A stretch of 49,251 nt of DNA from Bacillota bacterium. GTDB lineage: Bacteria; Bacillota; Clostridia; Peptostreptococcales; Acidaminobacteraceae. The stretch's first letter is position 1. Every line of letters begins with the position of its first letter. This document shows, one piece after another, positions 24,349 through 32,724 of this stretch. A program made the position numbers and the translations under genes. The notes beneath the pieces are model-generated. The model saw nothing but the letters and a program-made list of their open reading frames with translations, made no database searches and had not been told where the DNA came from. Location of the stretch: assembly GCA_024636005.1 (NCBI GenBank), contig JAGXHV010000079.1, positions 1-49,251 of the forward strand, given 5' to 3'.

Positions 24349-26139
24349 ATGATGGATCAGATCATAGTATTTGGAACTATTGTCATTACTCTTTTTTTAT
24401 TTGTCAAAAGCTCATTGCGCTATGATTTAGTGGCGATGTTGTCTTTGCTTTTTCTGGTATTGACAGGAATCATACCTGCAGAAAATGCTTTCGATGGATT
24501 TGCTCATTCGGCAATAATCACCGTTGCAGCTGTTCTTGTTGTCAGTCGTGGATTGATTAACTCGGGAGCGCTGGACGATCTTGTGATTATTATCAATAGA
24601 ACCAGTAAAAACAATACAATGAGACTTATGGGACTCATGTTTCTGACTGCGGTATTATCAAGCTTTATGAACAATGTAGGCGCATTGGCAATCGTTATGC
24701 CGATAGCGATTAAAATGGCAAAAGACAATAAGACATCATCATCCTTATTTTTAATGCCAGTGGCGTTCGCATCTCTGCTAGGAGGGATGATTACAAAAAT
24801 TGGCACACCTCCAAATTTGATCATCTCCATGTATAGAGAACAAGCTGGTATCGAGGAATTCACATTTTTTGATTTCGCACCAGTTGGATTGGCAATCACA
24901 TTTATTGGACTGTTATATATAGGTTTTCTTGGATGGAGATTTTTACCACATAGAAATCCTGATGAGACCGATGAAGTGATTTTTAAAATTGAGGATTACT
25001 TGTCTGAATTGCTTGTCCCAGTTGGCAACAAGCTTATAGGAAAAACATTGAGGGAATTGAAAACTGAGTATAAACTAGAATTTAATATTCTGAATATCAT
25101 TAGACAAAAGAAATTTATCCTTGCACCATTAGCTCACGAAGTCTTGCAAGCTGGAGATGTTCTTCTGGTAAAAACAGATCCTGAGGATCTCGTCAGAATC
25201 ATAGAAAAATCAGGATTTAAGCTTGAATTCGCTCATTTGACTCATAGTGAAACGGGTCAATTGTTGAATTCGAGTGAATTCACCTTAGTTGAAACCGTCG
25301 TTCGCGAAGAATCAGTTCTCGTTGGCAAGACTGCTAAAGAGTTGAAACTCAGAAATAACTATAATATAAACCTGATTGCAATTTCTAGACATGGCGAATC
25401 ATTATATACAAGATTAGTTGAAGTGGATTTCAAAGCAGGGGATGTACTACTTATGTTGATTGCCAATTCAAGTGTTTCAGACACTTTGACCAGATTGCGT
25501 TGCTTGCCATTGGCTGGGAGAGGAATCACACTGGGGAAAGTTGGTCTTTCAGATAGAAAATGGCTAGCCATCATCCTTTTTGGAGCCGGTATAATACTCA
25601 CTACCTTTGGAGTGATCCCTGTACAGATATCATTCACTTTGGTCGCGTTGACAATGGTTTTGACCGGACTAGTGACCACTAAAGAGTTGTATGAGACCAT
25701 CGAATGGCCTATCATCATAATGCTGGGTGCTATGTTACCTCTTGGTGAGGCGCTTCAAAGCACTGGAGGAGCAGACACCATTGCTGGGTTGATGCTTTGG
25801 ATGATCGGGGTATCACCTCCCGTTGTGTTGGTCATGATACTGATGACGGTGACTATGCTTTTGACCAATCTGATCAACAATTCGGCTGCGGCTGTACTGA
25901 TGGCACCAATAGCAATCAGTATGGCAAACGGACTTGGTCTTTCGGTGGACCCGCTGCTTATGGTGGTGGCCATAGGAGCATCATCTGCATTTTTGACACC
26001 GATTGGTCATCAATCCAATACTTTGATTATGGGTCCAGGGGGATATAAGTTTGGAGATTACTGGAAAATGGGATTACCACTTTCTCTAATAATAATATTT
26101 ATAGGCACACCATTAATTCTTTGGATTTGGCCGATTTGA
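24349..26139 (+). CDS. SLC13-family permease with two central TrkA-C (RCK_C) domains
   Basis: A 596-residue transporter. An N-terminal block of about six membrane helices includes SSFMNNVGALAIVMPIAI and the KIGTPPNLIIS loop, both signatures of the SLC13/ArsB-like ion transporter superfamily. Two TrkA-C domains follow (about 215-290 and 305-385; GNKLIGKTLREL and SVLVGKTAKELKL start them), then a C-terminal helix block repeating LLTNLINNSAAAVLMAPIAI and LTPIGHQSN. This arrangement is widespread and usually annotated as a sodium/sulfate or anion symporter; the actual substrate is unknown. RCK_C domains suggest ligand gating. GGGGAGGTG precedes the ATG pair at 24349/24352. Confidence 0.9.
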   Translation: MMDQIIVFGTIVITLFLFVKSSLRYDLVAMLSLLFLVLTGIIPAENAFDGFAHSAIITVAAVLVVSRGLINSGALDDLVIIINRTSKNNTMRLMGLMFLTAVLSSFMNNVGALAIVMPIAIKMAKDNKTSSSLFLMPVAFASLLGGMITKIGTPPNLIISMYREQAGIEEFTFFDFAPVGLAITFIGLLYIGFLGWRFLPHRNPDETDEVIFKIEDYLSELLVPVGNKLIGKTLRELKTEYKLEFNILNIIRQKKFILAPLAHEVLQAGDVLLVKTDPEDLVRIIEKSGFKLEFAHLTHSETGQLLNSSEFTLVETVVREESVLVGKTAKELKLRNNYNINLIAISRHGESLYTRLVEVDFKAGDVLLMLIANSSVSDTLTRLRCLPLAGRGITLGKVGLSDRKWLAIILFGAGIILTTFGVIPVQISFTLVALTMVLTGLVTTKELYETIEWPIIIMLGAMLPLGEALQSTGGADTIAGLMLWMIGVSPPVVLVMILMTVTMLLTNLINNSAAAVLMAPIAISMANGLGLSVDPLLMVVAIGASSAFLTPIGHQSNTLIMGPGGYKFGDYWKMGLPLSLIIIFIGTPLILWIWPI

Positions 26140-26256
26140 AAAAAAAGGGGGGGATTAGGCAAAATAAGTTGCATTTTGCTCACAAATAGCATAAAGTAAG
26201 CATATATAGTGTTGTATAATAATAAAGTAGCAAAAAATATACTATATGGTGGGGAA

Positions 26257-27342
26257 ATGCAAAAAACACTAATCAGTGGGGTGTCACCCGGCTCAATCAT
26301 AGCTCAGGATGTGTATGGAACGGACGGTGTTTTGCTGATCAAAAAAGGCACAGCGTTCCGGGAACACTACACGCCAAGGTTCAAAGAGGCGGGCGTCCAG
26401 GAAATTTTAATTGAAGAAAATGGCGAAATGTCAACGAATACGATAAATGCAATACGCAAGTCACTTAACATTCAAGATGTAATTCATGAGAAGACCAGAT
26501 CTCACGCGCATAACCAAATCAAAAAAACCATGATGAAATTCAAATCGGTTAGTCGCAATGATATACAAAAGATCGGTCAAATTGTTGAAGACATGATAGA
26601 ACAACTCTTGGATCAAAAGGACTTTGTGTTTGCGCTTTCTCAATTGCGTTCTGTCGACGACTATACGTATCAGCATTCGGTGAACGTAGGAGTTCTTGCG
26701 CTCATCATTGGGATAGATTTGATGCTTGATAAGGATCAGTTGAGACATTTAGGTACCGGTGCCATTTTACATGACATAGGAAAAATCATGATTCCGGAGG
26801 AGTTGATCAAAAAGCCCTCCAAACTTACAATAGATGAATTCAGTGAAGTCAAAAAACATACACTTTATGGTTATGAAATCCTTATGCAGACCAACATCGC
26901 GGAGGAAGCGGCGCAGATTGCGCTGCATCATCATGAAAAATATGATGGAACAGGATATTGTTGGGGGCTCAGGAACACCAATATACCATTATTTGCCCGA
27001 ATTGTGGCTGTGGCGGACGTTTATGATGCCATGTCGAATGACAGGGTCTATAAACGGAGGTCTCTCCCTGACAAAGTTTTCAGGGAAATAACGCATCTTG
27101 GTGACAAGCATTTCGATGCGCATATCATGGAAACCTTTGCAAAACATATCAACATATATCCTACAGGCACAGGAATCATACTCAATTCTGGTCACCGGGG
27201 TATTGTTTTACATCAGAACAAACTGTATCCTGAGAGTCCAATTGTCAGAGTGTTTACACCAAAAGAGCAAAATGTCAAACGACTTTATTTTGATGTGGAT
27301 TTGTCAATTAACACCAAATGGTTCATCATACAAACGTATTAA
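26257..27342 (+). CDS. HD-GYP domain protein (c-di-GMP phosphodiesterase family), variant GYC motif
   Basis: Start chosen at ATG 26257 (MQKTLISGVSPGSII, 361 aa), after GGTGGGGA; the ORF-track TTG at 26209 overlaps a TATAAT. The N-terminal ~60 residues resemble the small beta domain often found before HD-GYP. The HD-GYP domain spans about 130-300: YTYQHSVNVGVLA, GAILHDIGKIMIPEEL with the HD pair, KKHTLYGYEIL, HHHEKYDGTGY and ADVYDAMSNDRVYK. In the name-giving motif, the usual GYP reads GYC (GTGYCWGL). All metal-binding His/Asp positions I can align are present, so phosphodiesterase activity remains likely. With the GGDEF protein at 5361 it points to c-di-GMP signalling. Confidence 0.9.
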   Translation: MQKTLISGVSPGSIIAQDVYGTDGVLLIKKGTAFREHYTPRFKEAGVQEILIEENGEMSTNTINAIRKSLNIQDVIHEKTRSHAHNQIKKTMMKFKSVSRNDIQKIGQIVEDMIEQLLDQKDFVFALSQLRSVDDYTYQHSVNVGVLALIIGIDLMLDKDQLRHLGTGAILHDIGKIMIPEELIKKPSKLTIDEFSEVKKHTLYGYEILMQTNIAEEAAQIALHHHEKYDGTGYCWGLRNTNIPLFARIVAVADVYDAMSNDRVYKRRSLPDKVFREITHLGDKHFDAHIMETFAKHINIYPTGTGIILNSGHRGIVLHQNKLYPESPIVRVFTPKEQNVKRLYFDVDLSINTKWFIIQTY

Positions 27343-27391
27343 TTGATATTTTAACCCGATATTAATGGTTTTCATGTTTTTTCTTAAGGAT

Positions 27392-27420
27392 TTGATAAGA
27401 ATTATATTGTATCTTATAGA
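27392..27420 (+). promoter_or_regulatory. Possible promoter of the DUF975 gene
   Basis: TTGATA (27392-27397), 17 bases, TATAGA (27415-27420), followed by GAAAGGAG and the ATG at 27444. The -10 is only a partial match. Confidence 0.4.
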
Positions 27421-27443
27421 AAAAGAAGTGAAAGGAGAACAAC

Positions 27444-28250
27444 ATGTGGTTACGATCGGACTTAAAATCAAGTGCTAAAAAATTCTTGAGCACAAATTAT
27501 ATCAAAGCATTTTTGGTGAGTTTAATGCTATTTTTTGTTACTGGTTCAGGAGGCTCCAATTCATCTTGGAGAGCAGAACGCAAAGGCATGCTGGATTTGG
27601 ATTTTTCTAACATGTCGGAGATGGGTAGAACTGTCACAGATGTGGTTCCATTTGGATTCATCTTTGGATTCAGTTTCATAATTGTCGCAGTACTCATCAT
27701 TGCATCCTTGGCTTTCAGAATTTTCCTCGGTTATCCACTTGAAGTTGGAGGAAGAAAATTCTTTATAAGAGGCGCTGAAGGAGAAGTGGAATTTTCAAAT
27801 ATCACCAGTACATTCAATGGCGAACACTACATGAAAATTGTGGGGGCCATGCTGTATAAAGGTGTCATCAATTTCCTTTTTTATCTGTTACTATTCTTCC
27901 CGGGTGTCGTCAAGTCCTATGCGTACTCAATGGTGGCATATATTCTGACGGACAATCCGGAAATTGGGCATGAACGTGCACTGGAACTCAGCAACGAAAT
28001 GACACGAGGGCACAAATGGGATATGTTTGTCCTTGACCTTTCTTTCATTGGTTGGTACATTCTTGGAGGACTTGCATTTGGAATCGGTACACTCTTTGTT
28101 AATCCATATGTGGATTCGACAAAAGCACAGCTCTATCTGACACTTAGAAAGATAGCAGTCGGCGCTCAAATTTGCAGTTCAGACGAATTGAATCTGGATG
28201 TTCTGGCTGTGGAAGAAGCGGACGAGGATTGGTACAGATACGAATCTTAA
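27444..28250 (+). CDS. DUF975 family integral membrane protein
   Basis: A 268-residue protein with four or five hydrophobic segments. It begins RSDLKSSAKKFLSTNYIKAF, a DUF975-like cytosolic opening, and contains ALELSNEMTRGHKWDMFVLDLSFIGWYILGG, the conserved stretch of this family. Members are common in Firmicutes and have no established function. The C terminus is acidic and cytosolic. The gene stands alone between an AT-rich promoter region and a strong terminator. Confidence 0.82.
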   Translation: MWLRSDLKSSAKKFLSTNYIKAFLVSLMLFFVTGSGGSNSSWRAERKGMLDLDFSNMSEMGRTVTDVVPFGFIFGFSFIIVAVLIIASLAFRIFLGYPLEVGGRKFFIRGAEGEVEFSNITSTFNGEHYMKIVGAMLYKGVINFLFYLLLFFPGVVKSYAYSMVAYILTDNPEIGHERALELSNEMTRGHKWDMFVLDLSFIGWYILGGLAFGIGTLFVNPYVDSTKAQLYLTLRKIAVGAQICSSDELNLDVLAVEEADEDWYRYES

Positions 28251-28270
28251 ATTAAAGACTTCAAAACATC

Positions 28271-28299
28271 AAGGTTGAGCTGAGGCTCGGCCTTTTTTG
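28271..28299 (+). terminator. Intrinsic terminator after the DUF975 gene
   Basis: AAGGTTGAGC (28271-28280), loop TGAG, GCTCGGCCTT (28285-28294) with two wobbles, then TTTT. Confidence 0.87.
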
Positions 28300-28345
28300 T
28301 TGATTTTAAAGGTTGGATGAAATACAATGAACGTGGAGGTTTTTT

Positions 28346-28975
28346 ATGCTAGATATTTATATTGTAAGGCATGGACAGACTCAGTGGAATGTGGAAAGAC
28401 GACTGCAAGGTTGGCTGGATTCACCACTTACACTTGAAGGAGAGCGTAGTGCGTTTATACTAAGAGAAGAGATTGGCGCAATTGAATTCGATCGAATATT
28501 TACATCTCCCAGTGGACGCGCACTAAGCACTTTAAGTCTCGCTATGCCTGAGGCCTTATATGTCATTGATGACAGGTTGAAAGAGATTTGCCTAGGGTCA
28601 TGGCAAGGAAAGACTATTGAGACCATAGAAAAGGAGTATCCTGATGCCTATTACAACTATTTCTTCGAACCTGGAGAGTTTAGGCTTTCAGATGGTGAGG
28701 ATTACTATGATCTTCATAGACGTGTCTCCTCTTTTGTGGGTGATCTCATAAAAGAGTTTTACAATGAAACGGTCAATAAAAAAATTCTGATCGTGACACA
28801 TGGCTTGACGCTCATGATGATGCAATTGATATTCAATAGTGATGAGATTGCAAACATCGGGACCTATGCGCTGTCTAAGAATGCAAGACCGGTGCACTAT
28901 CATTACGACGGTGATAAATTTGATGCGATAATTGAAGTGAGCGCCCAGGAAGGGTATTTCGCAAAAAGTATTTGA
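28346..28975 (+). CDS. Histidine phosphatase family protein (phosphoglycerate mutase-like)
   Basis: A 209-residue member of the branch-1 histidine phosphatases. The phosphorylated histidine is in IVRHGQTQWNVERRLQGWLDSPLT at the N terminus; the second catalytic His is in ILIVTHGLTLMMM, and LKEICLGSWQGKTIETIE carries the acid region. Such proteins include cofactor-dependent phosphoglycerate mutases, GpmB-like phosphatases and CobC-type phosphatases. No cobalamin gene is nearby, so the substrate is open. GTGGAGG precedes the ATG. Confidence 0.9.
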   Translation: MLDIYIVRHGQTQWNVERRLQGWLDSPLTLEGERSAFILREEIGAIEFDRIFTSPSGRALSTLSLAMPEALYVIDDRLKEICLGSWQGKTIETIEKEYPDAYYNYFFEPGEFRLSDGEDYYDLHRRVSSFVGDLIKEFYNETVNKKILIVTHGLTLMMMQLIFNSDEIANIGTYALSKNARPVHYHYDGDKFDAIIEVSAQEGYFAKSI

Positions 28976-29051
28976 ACGAAATAAAAGTAACTTTTTCATC
29001 AAATTGCTTAATTATGAAAAACTGATTTCTCAAAAATATTGTTTTCTTACA

Positions 29052-29080
29052 TGTACAAGTTTATGAGCGCTTGTTATAAT
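29052..29080 (+). promoter_or_regulatory. Promoter of the aminotransferase gene
   Basis: TGTACA (29052-29057), 17 bases, TATAAT (29075-29080), about 40 bases before the chosen start codon. The remainder of the 28976-29120 gap is AT-rich without a clear structure. Confidence 0.55.
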
Positions 29081-29120
29081 GATGTCAATCAATGAATATT
29101 TAAGATTTGTGGAGGTAAGG

Positions 29121-30302
29121 ATGAAAGCGTTGTCTATAAAGAATTTAGGTATTTCCGAATCGATGACTTTGGCGATTTCAGCAAAAGCGAAACAATTAAA
29201 GGCTGAAGGTGCCAATATCATCAGTTTCGGTGCGGGTGAACCGGATTTCAACACACCAGAGTATATCAGAACGGCAGCTATCAAACGAATTGAAAAGGGT
29301 GGAAATGGTTACACTGACGCTTCAGGACTTCCTGAACTCAAAACCGCAATTTGTAAAAAGCTAAGAGATGACAATGAACTCGAATATAAAAATAATCAAA
29401 TCGTAGTTTCATGCGGTGCAAAACATTCCCTTTTCAACGCATTACAGGCCCTTTGCAACCCTGGTGACGAAGTGATCATCCCTTCTCCGTACTGGGTGAG
29501 CTACTATGAACTCACGAAACTCGCTGACGCGGAACCAATTTTGGTGGAAGCTTCATCAAACCAGGAGTTCAAAGTGAGCATCGAGCAACTGGAAAGTGCG
29601 ATCACAGAGAAGACAAAGGCAATCATGATCAACTCGCCTAACAATCCGACAGGCGCTGTTTATACGGAGGCCGAGCTGATGGCAATTGCAGAACTTGCGG
29701 AGAAACACGATTTATACATCATCTCAGATGAAATCTATGAGAAACTCATCTACGGTGAGGAACATGTGAGCATCGCAAAATTCGCATACGACCGCACAAT
29801 AGTCGTCAACGGACTCAGTAAGGCATACGCGATGACTGGTTGGAGAATCGGTTACACCGCCAGCTCAGTTGAAATCGCAAAAGTCATGAGCAATATCCAA
29901 TCGCACGCCACATCAAACCCAAACACGATTGCCCAGTATGCAAGTATTGAAGCACTCAGCGGAGATCCTGCTCCGATTGAGGAGATGAGATTGGCATTTG
30001 ACGAAAGAAGACGATACATGGTGAAAACAATCGAGTCTATTCCTCAAATCACTTGCGTTGAACCGAAAGGTGCATTTTATGTCATGGTTGACGTTTCTGC
30101 GTTCTTTGGCAAGACTGTTGAAGGCAATAAAATAGAAGGCTCCATTGATTTTGCATCTGTATTGCTTGAAAAAGCAATGGTATCCGTTATCCCGGGCATA
30201 GCATTTGGGGTGGACGATTACATTCGTCTATCTTATGCGACAAGTATGGAAAACATTGAAGAAGGACTCGCAAGACTCAAAAATTTCTGCGAAAATTACT
30301 AA
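29121..30302 (+). CDS. aspC: Class I pyridoxal-phosphate aminotransferase, aspartate aminotransferase type
   Basis: Start chosen at ATG 29121 (MKALSIKNLGISESMTLAI, 393 aa) after GGAGGT; the ORF-track start at 29079 overlaps the -10 box. Fold-type I signatures are complete: ISFGAGEPDFNTPEYI at the N terminus, IPSPYWVSYYEL, the NSPNNPTGAVY segment with its conserved Asn, ISDEIYEKLIY with the cofactor Asp, and the PLP lysine in GLSKAYAMTGWRIGY. The substrate carboxylate Arg lies in IRLSYATSMENI. This is the prokaryotic Ib aspartate aminotransferase subgroup; some members also take prephenate or other amino acids. A strong terminator follows, and then a glutamine-type two-component system. Confidence 0.92.
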   Translation: MKALSIKNLGISESMTLAISAKAKQLKAEGANIISFGAGEPDFNTPEYIRTAAIKRIEKGGNGYTDASGLPELKTAICKKLRDDNELEYKNNQIVVSCGAKHSLFNALQALCNPGDEVIIPSPYWVSYYELTKLADAEPILVEASSNQEFKVSIEQLESAITEKTKAIMINSPNNPTGAVYTEAELMAIAELAEKHDLYIISDEIYEKLIYGEEHVSIAKFAYDRTIVVNGLSKAYAMTGWRIGYTASSVEIAKVMSNIQSHATSNPNTIAQYASIEALSGDPAPIEEMRLAFDERRRYMVKTIESIPQITCVEPKGAFYVMVDVSAFFGKTVEGNKIEGSIDFASVLLEKAMVSVIPGIAFGVDDYIRLSYATSMENIEEGLARLKNFCENY

Positions 30303-30304
30303 TT

Positions 30305-30355
30305 AAAACAGTGATTGCACAATAACTATTTGTGTGATCATTGTTTTCTTTTTTT
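30305..30355 (+). terminator. Intrinsic terminator after aspC
   Basis: AAAACAGTGATTGCACA (30305-30321) pairs with TGTGTGATCATTGTTTT (30331-30347), including three wobbles, followed by CTTTTTTT. Confidence 0.87.
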
Positions 30356-30380
30356 ATGGAGAAAAATATGTTAATATAAT
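30352..30380 (+). promoter_or_regulatory. Weak promoter candidate before the sensor kinase
   Basis: TATAAT at 30375-30380 with a poor -35 (TTTTAT, 30352-30357) that lies in the T-tract of the preceding terminator. Confidence 0.35.
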
Positions 30381-30405
30381 GTTATATTTGTAAGTGGGGA
30401 ATAAG

Positions 30406-31704
30406 ATGAATGAACGTGTAAGGAATATAGAGAAAATTTTACTCGTGGCGATTTTTACCACATTCATGGGACAGATTTACGTCACGCCTTTTGGGACCAA
30501 TTTTAGGCTCACCATTGCCGTCATGGTACTCAATGTACTGATGTTGACGTTCCTTGAGATCAAACCGATTCCAACGATAAATCTTGTGGGACTGATGATG
30601 TTTTCTGTGCGCAGTATAGTATTTGTGTACAATCAAAACGGCACAGTTCTAGAAGCGTTTTCAGTTTATTATCCGGTAATCTTCTTTTATATGTTCTACA
30701 GTTTCTTTTTTGTCGTTTTGAATGTCAGAAATCTCATCAAAACACCGGTCAGTCTCTTTCTAGGCATCTGGATCTGTGACACGATTCCAAATCTTGTTGA
30801 GATTATGGTAAGAGGTGATTGGCAAGGCGTGAATCTGGAAGAGGCCATCTATGTGATTATTCTCATAGGTCTGGTGCGAACGTCAATGACTGTTGTTTTG
30901 ATCTATTTGACACGTTACTATTATTCGTTCGTCAAAGAACGGGAACATCATCAGAAATTCGTCGAAAAGATTATTTTGATGTCCAATCTTAAAACGGAAC
31001 TGTTTTTTCTCAGAAAGTCCAAAAATGATATCGAACAGGCCATGCAGCGCAGCTATGAAGTCTATGAGCAGTTGAACGAGACCCAGCTCAAGGATTCCAT
31101 GCTCACTGTCGCCAAGGATATCCATGAAATTAAAAAGGATTATTCGCGTGTCATTTCAGGTATAGAGAAAAGTATTGAGGAAACTCCGATTTATCTCATG
31201 CATTTCAAGGAAATCATGAAGATTGTCAAAGATGCAAACGAAAAGAACGCAAGATCGAAAGACAAGTCAATCAGGTTTCATTTCTCCGTCAATTGTGATT
31301 TTAAGACACCTGAATTTTATGCCCTTATATCCATTCTCAATAATTTGATCACCAATGCCATAGATGCGATTCACTCGTCCGGAGAAATTGTGGTCATTGG
31401 TGATTTTCAGAGTGAAAATCTGCATCTTTCGATTTCAGACAATGGGACAGGTATTGACGAATATGATATGGAACTTATTTTCGAACCTGGTTTTTCAACG
31501 AAATTCAATGAAAACAACGGCATCATGGCTTCCGGAATCGGACTGACGCACGTCAAACAATTGGTGAGATCGTTTTTCGGAGGAGATATTAAAGTCGAGT
31601 CCAAGAAAGGCGAGTGGACACGTTTTGAACTATGGATGCCACTTTCCAAACTGCTTGAGCCACATGAATTCAAAAAAGACACGATAATGACAAGTGAGGT
31701 TTAA
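30406..31704 (+). CDS. glnK: Sensor histidine kinase, GlnK (YcbA)-like
   Basis: Start chosen at ATG 30406 (MNERVRNIEKILLV, 432 aa) with GGGGA five bases upstream. The first ~180 residues hold about six membrane helices. The phosphoacceptor region reads VAKDIHEIKKDYSRVISGIE, with the DIHEIKKDY form seen in GlnK/YcbA-like kinases. The ATPase domain has the N box (LNNLITNAIDAIHSSG), G1 (ISDNGTGID) and G2 (MASGIGLTHVKQLV). It overlaps nothing but abuts the response regulator directly (TAAATG), so both are made together. In Bacillus the GlnK-GlnL pair responds to glutamine and induces a glutaminase/transporter operon. No such target is in this window, so the signal here is inferred from kinship only. 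Confidence 0.82.
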   Translation: MNERVRNIEKILLVAIFTTFMGQIYVTPFGTNFRLTIAVMVLNVLMLTFLEIKPIPTINLVGLMMFSVRSIVFVYNQNGTVLEAFSVYYPVIFFYMFYSFFFVVLNVRNLIKTPVSLFLGIWICDTIPNLVEIMVRGDWQGVNLEEAIYVIILIGLVRTSMTVVLIYLTRYYYSFVKEREHHQKFVEKIILMSNLKTELFFLRKSKNDIEQAMQRSYEVYEQLNETQLKDSMLTVAKDIHEIKKDYSRVISGIEKSIEETPIYLMHFKEIMKIVKDANEKNARSKDKSIRFHFSVNCDFKTPEFYALISILNNLITNAIDAIHSSGEIVVIGDFQSENLHLSISDNGTGIDEYDMELIFEPGFSTKFNENNGIMASGIGLTHVKQLVRSFFGGDIKVESKKGEWTRFELWMPLSKLLEPHEFKKDTIMTSEV

Positions 31705-32607
31705 ATGAATTACAACTTTTATTTGGTCGATGACGATAAAAGCGTACTCAGCATATTGAGTAAGATTATCGTCAATCAAAATCTAGGGGATATCATTGGA
31801 AAAGCCATTGATGGCGAACAGGCCACAATCGAAATTCCAAAACTTTCACCCGACATAGTCATTGTGGATCTTCTGCTGCCCAAAGTGGATGGCATCACTC
31901 TGGTGGAAAGACTCAAGACGGCATTTCCAGAGTTGCCTTTCATTATGATTAGCGAAGTCCACTCGAAGGAAATGGTTTCAAAGGCATATAACAGTGGTGT
32001 TGAATTCTTTGTCAACAAGCCAATCAACGTCATTGAAGTCATGAATGTCATCAAGAGAGTGGATGAGAAACTGAGGATGAAGAAAGTGATTGATTCATTC
32101 CAAAGTGCTTTTCAAAGTATGAGGACTCTTGATGAAATCTCTACAGGCTCCAAATCGTCAAAACTCGATCCCATACTGGAGAACGCAAAAGAAATATTGA
32201 ATCAACTTGGCATACTCAGCGAAGCGGGTTGCAAGGACATCATCAACATACTTGAATTTGTCATACAAAACGATGAAATGAGCCATAAGAAACTCATCGA
32301 GTTCAAATTGACCGATCTTTACTCTTATCTCAGTACCAAGTATGAAAAAGAACGTGGGGAGATCGTCAATGAGAAAGCCATTGAACAGCGGATCAGAAGA
32401 GCAATCGGTCAGGCGCTTGAAAATGTGTCAGAACTTGCTCTCGACGATTACGAACATCTCGCATTCATGCGATATGCATCGACACTATTCGAGTTTAGAG
32501 AAGTCCGGAAAGAGATGGACTACATAAAACGCATTTCAAAATTCAGAGGCAAGATCAACATCAAGAAATTCATCATTGGTTTGGTGTCAGAAGCTCAAAG
32601 CAACTGA
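31705..32607 (+). CDS. glnL: Response regulator with YcbB/GlnL-type output domain
   Basis: A 300-residue regulator. The receiver domain (1-120) has the acidic pocket in YLVDDDKS, the phosphorylated Asp55 in VDLLLPKVDG, Ser83 in MISEVHS and Lys105 in VNKPINV. The C-terminal ~170 residues (ILNQLGILSEAGCKDIINILEF, then RIRRAIGQALENVSELALDDYEH) match the YcbB domain rather than OmpR or NarL DNA-binding domains. It sits directly after the kinase and forms a two-gene unit ending before the miaB promoter. Confidence 0.83.
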   Translation: MNYNFYLVDDDKSVLSILSKIIVNQNLGDIIGKAIDGEQATIEIPKLSPDIVIVDLLLPKVDGITLVERLKTAFPELPFIMISEVHSKEMVSKAYNSGVEFFVNKPINVIEVMNVIKRVDEKLRMKKVIDSFQSAFQSMRTLDEISTGSKSSKLDPILENAKEILNQLGILSEAGCKDIINILEFVIQNDEMSHKKLIEFKLTDLYSYLSTKYEKERGEIVNEKAIEQRIRRAIGQALENVSELALDDYEHLAFMRYASTLFEFREVRKEMDYIKRISKFRGKINIKKFIIGLVSEAQSN

Positions 32608-32635
32608 CCTGTTTGAAATGTTTACAATTTAAGGG

Positions 32636-32664
32636 TTTGTTTTTGATGGAAGAGTTGATATAAT
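32636..32664 (+). promoter_or_regulatory. Promoter of miaB-mutS-mutL, abutting a terminator hairpin
   Basis: TTTGTT (32636-32641, or TTGTTT one base later), 17 bases, TATAAT (32659-32664). The -10 box touches the 5' arm of the next terminator, so a transcript starting near 32671 lacks much of that arm. Confidence 0.55.
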
Positions 32665-32692
32665 AAAAAAGGGACTTAGCTCCCTTTTTTTT
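32665..32692 (+). terminator. Intrinsic terminator after the two-component system
   Basis: AAAAAAGGGA (32665-32674), loop CTTAGC, TCCCTTTTTT (32681-32690) followed by more T. The A-rich and T-rich flanks extend the stem. Confidence 0.85.
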
Positions 32693-32724
32693 GGTGCTTA
32701 AAAGTGTGAAATGAGGAGAAATTA

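Noticed and set aside
26209-26256. Upstream TTG start for the HD-GYP gene
   Set aside because: The TTG region contains a TATAAT and no ribosome site; ATG 26257 has GGTGGGGA in front.
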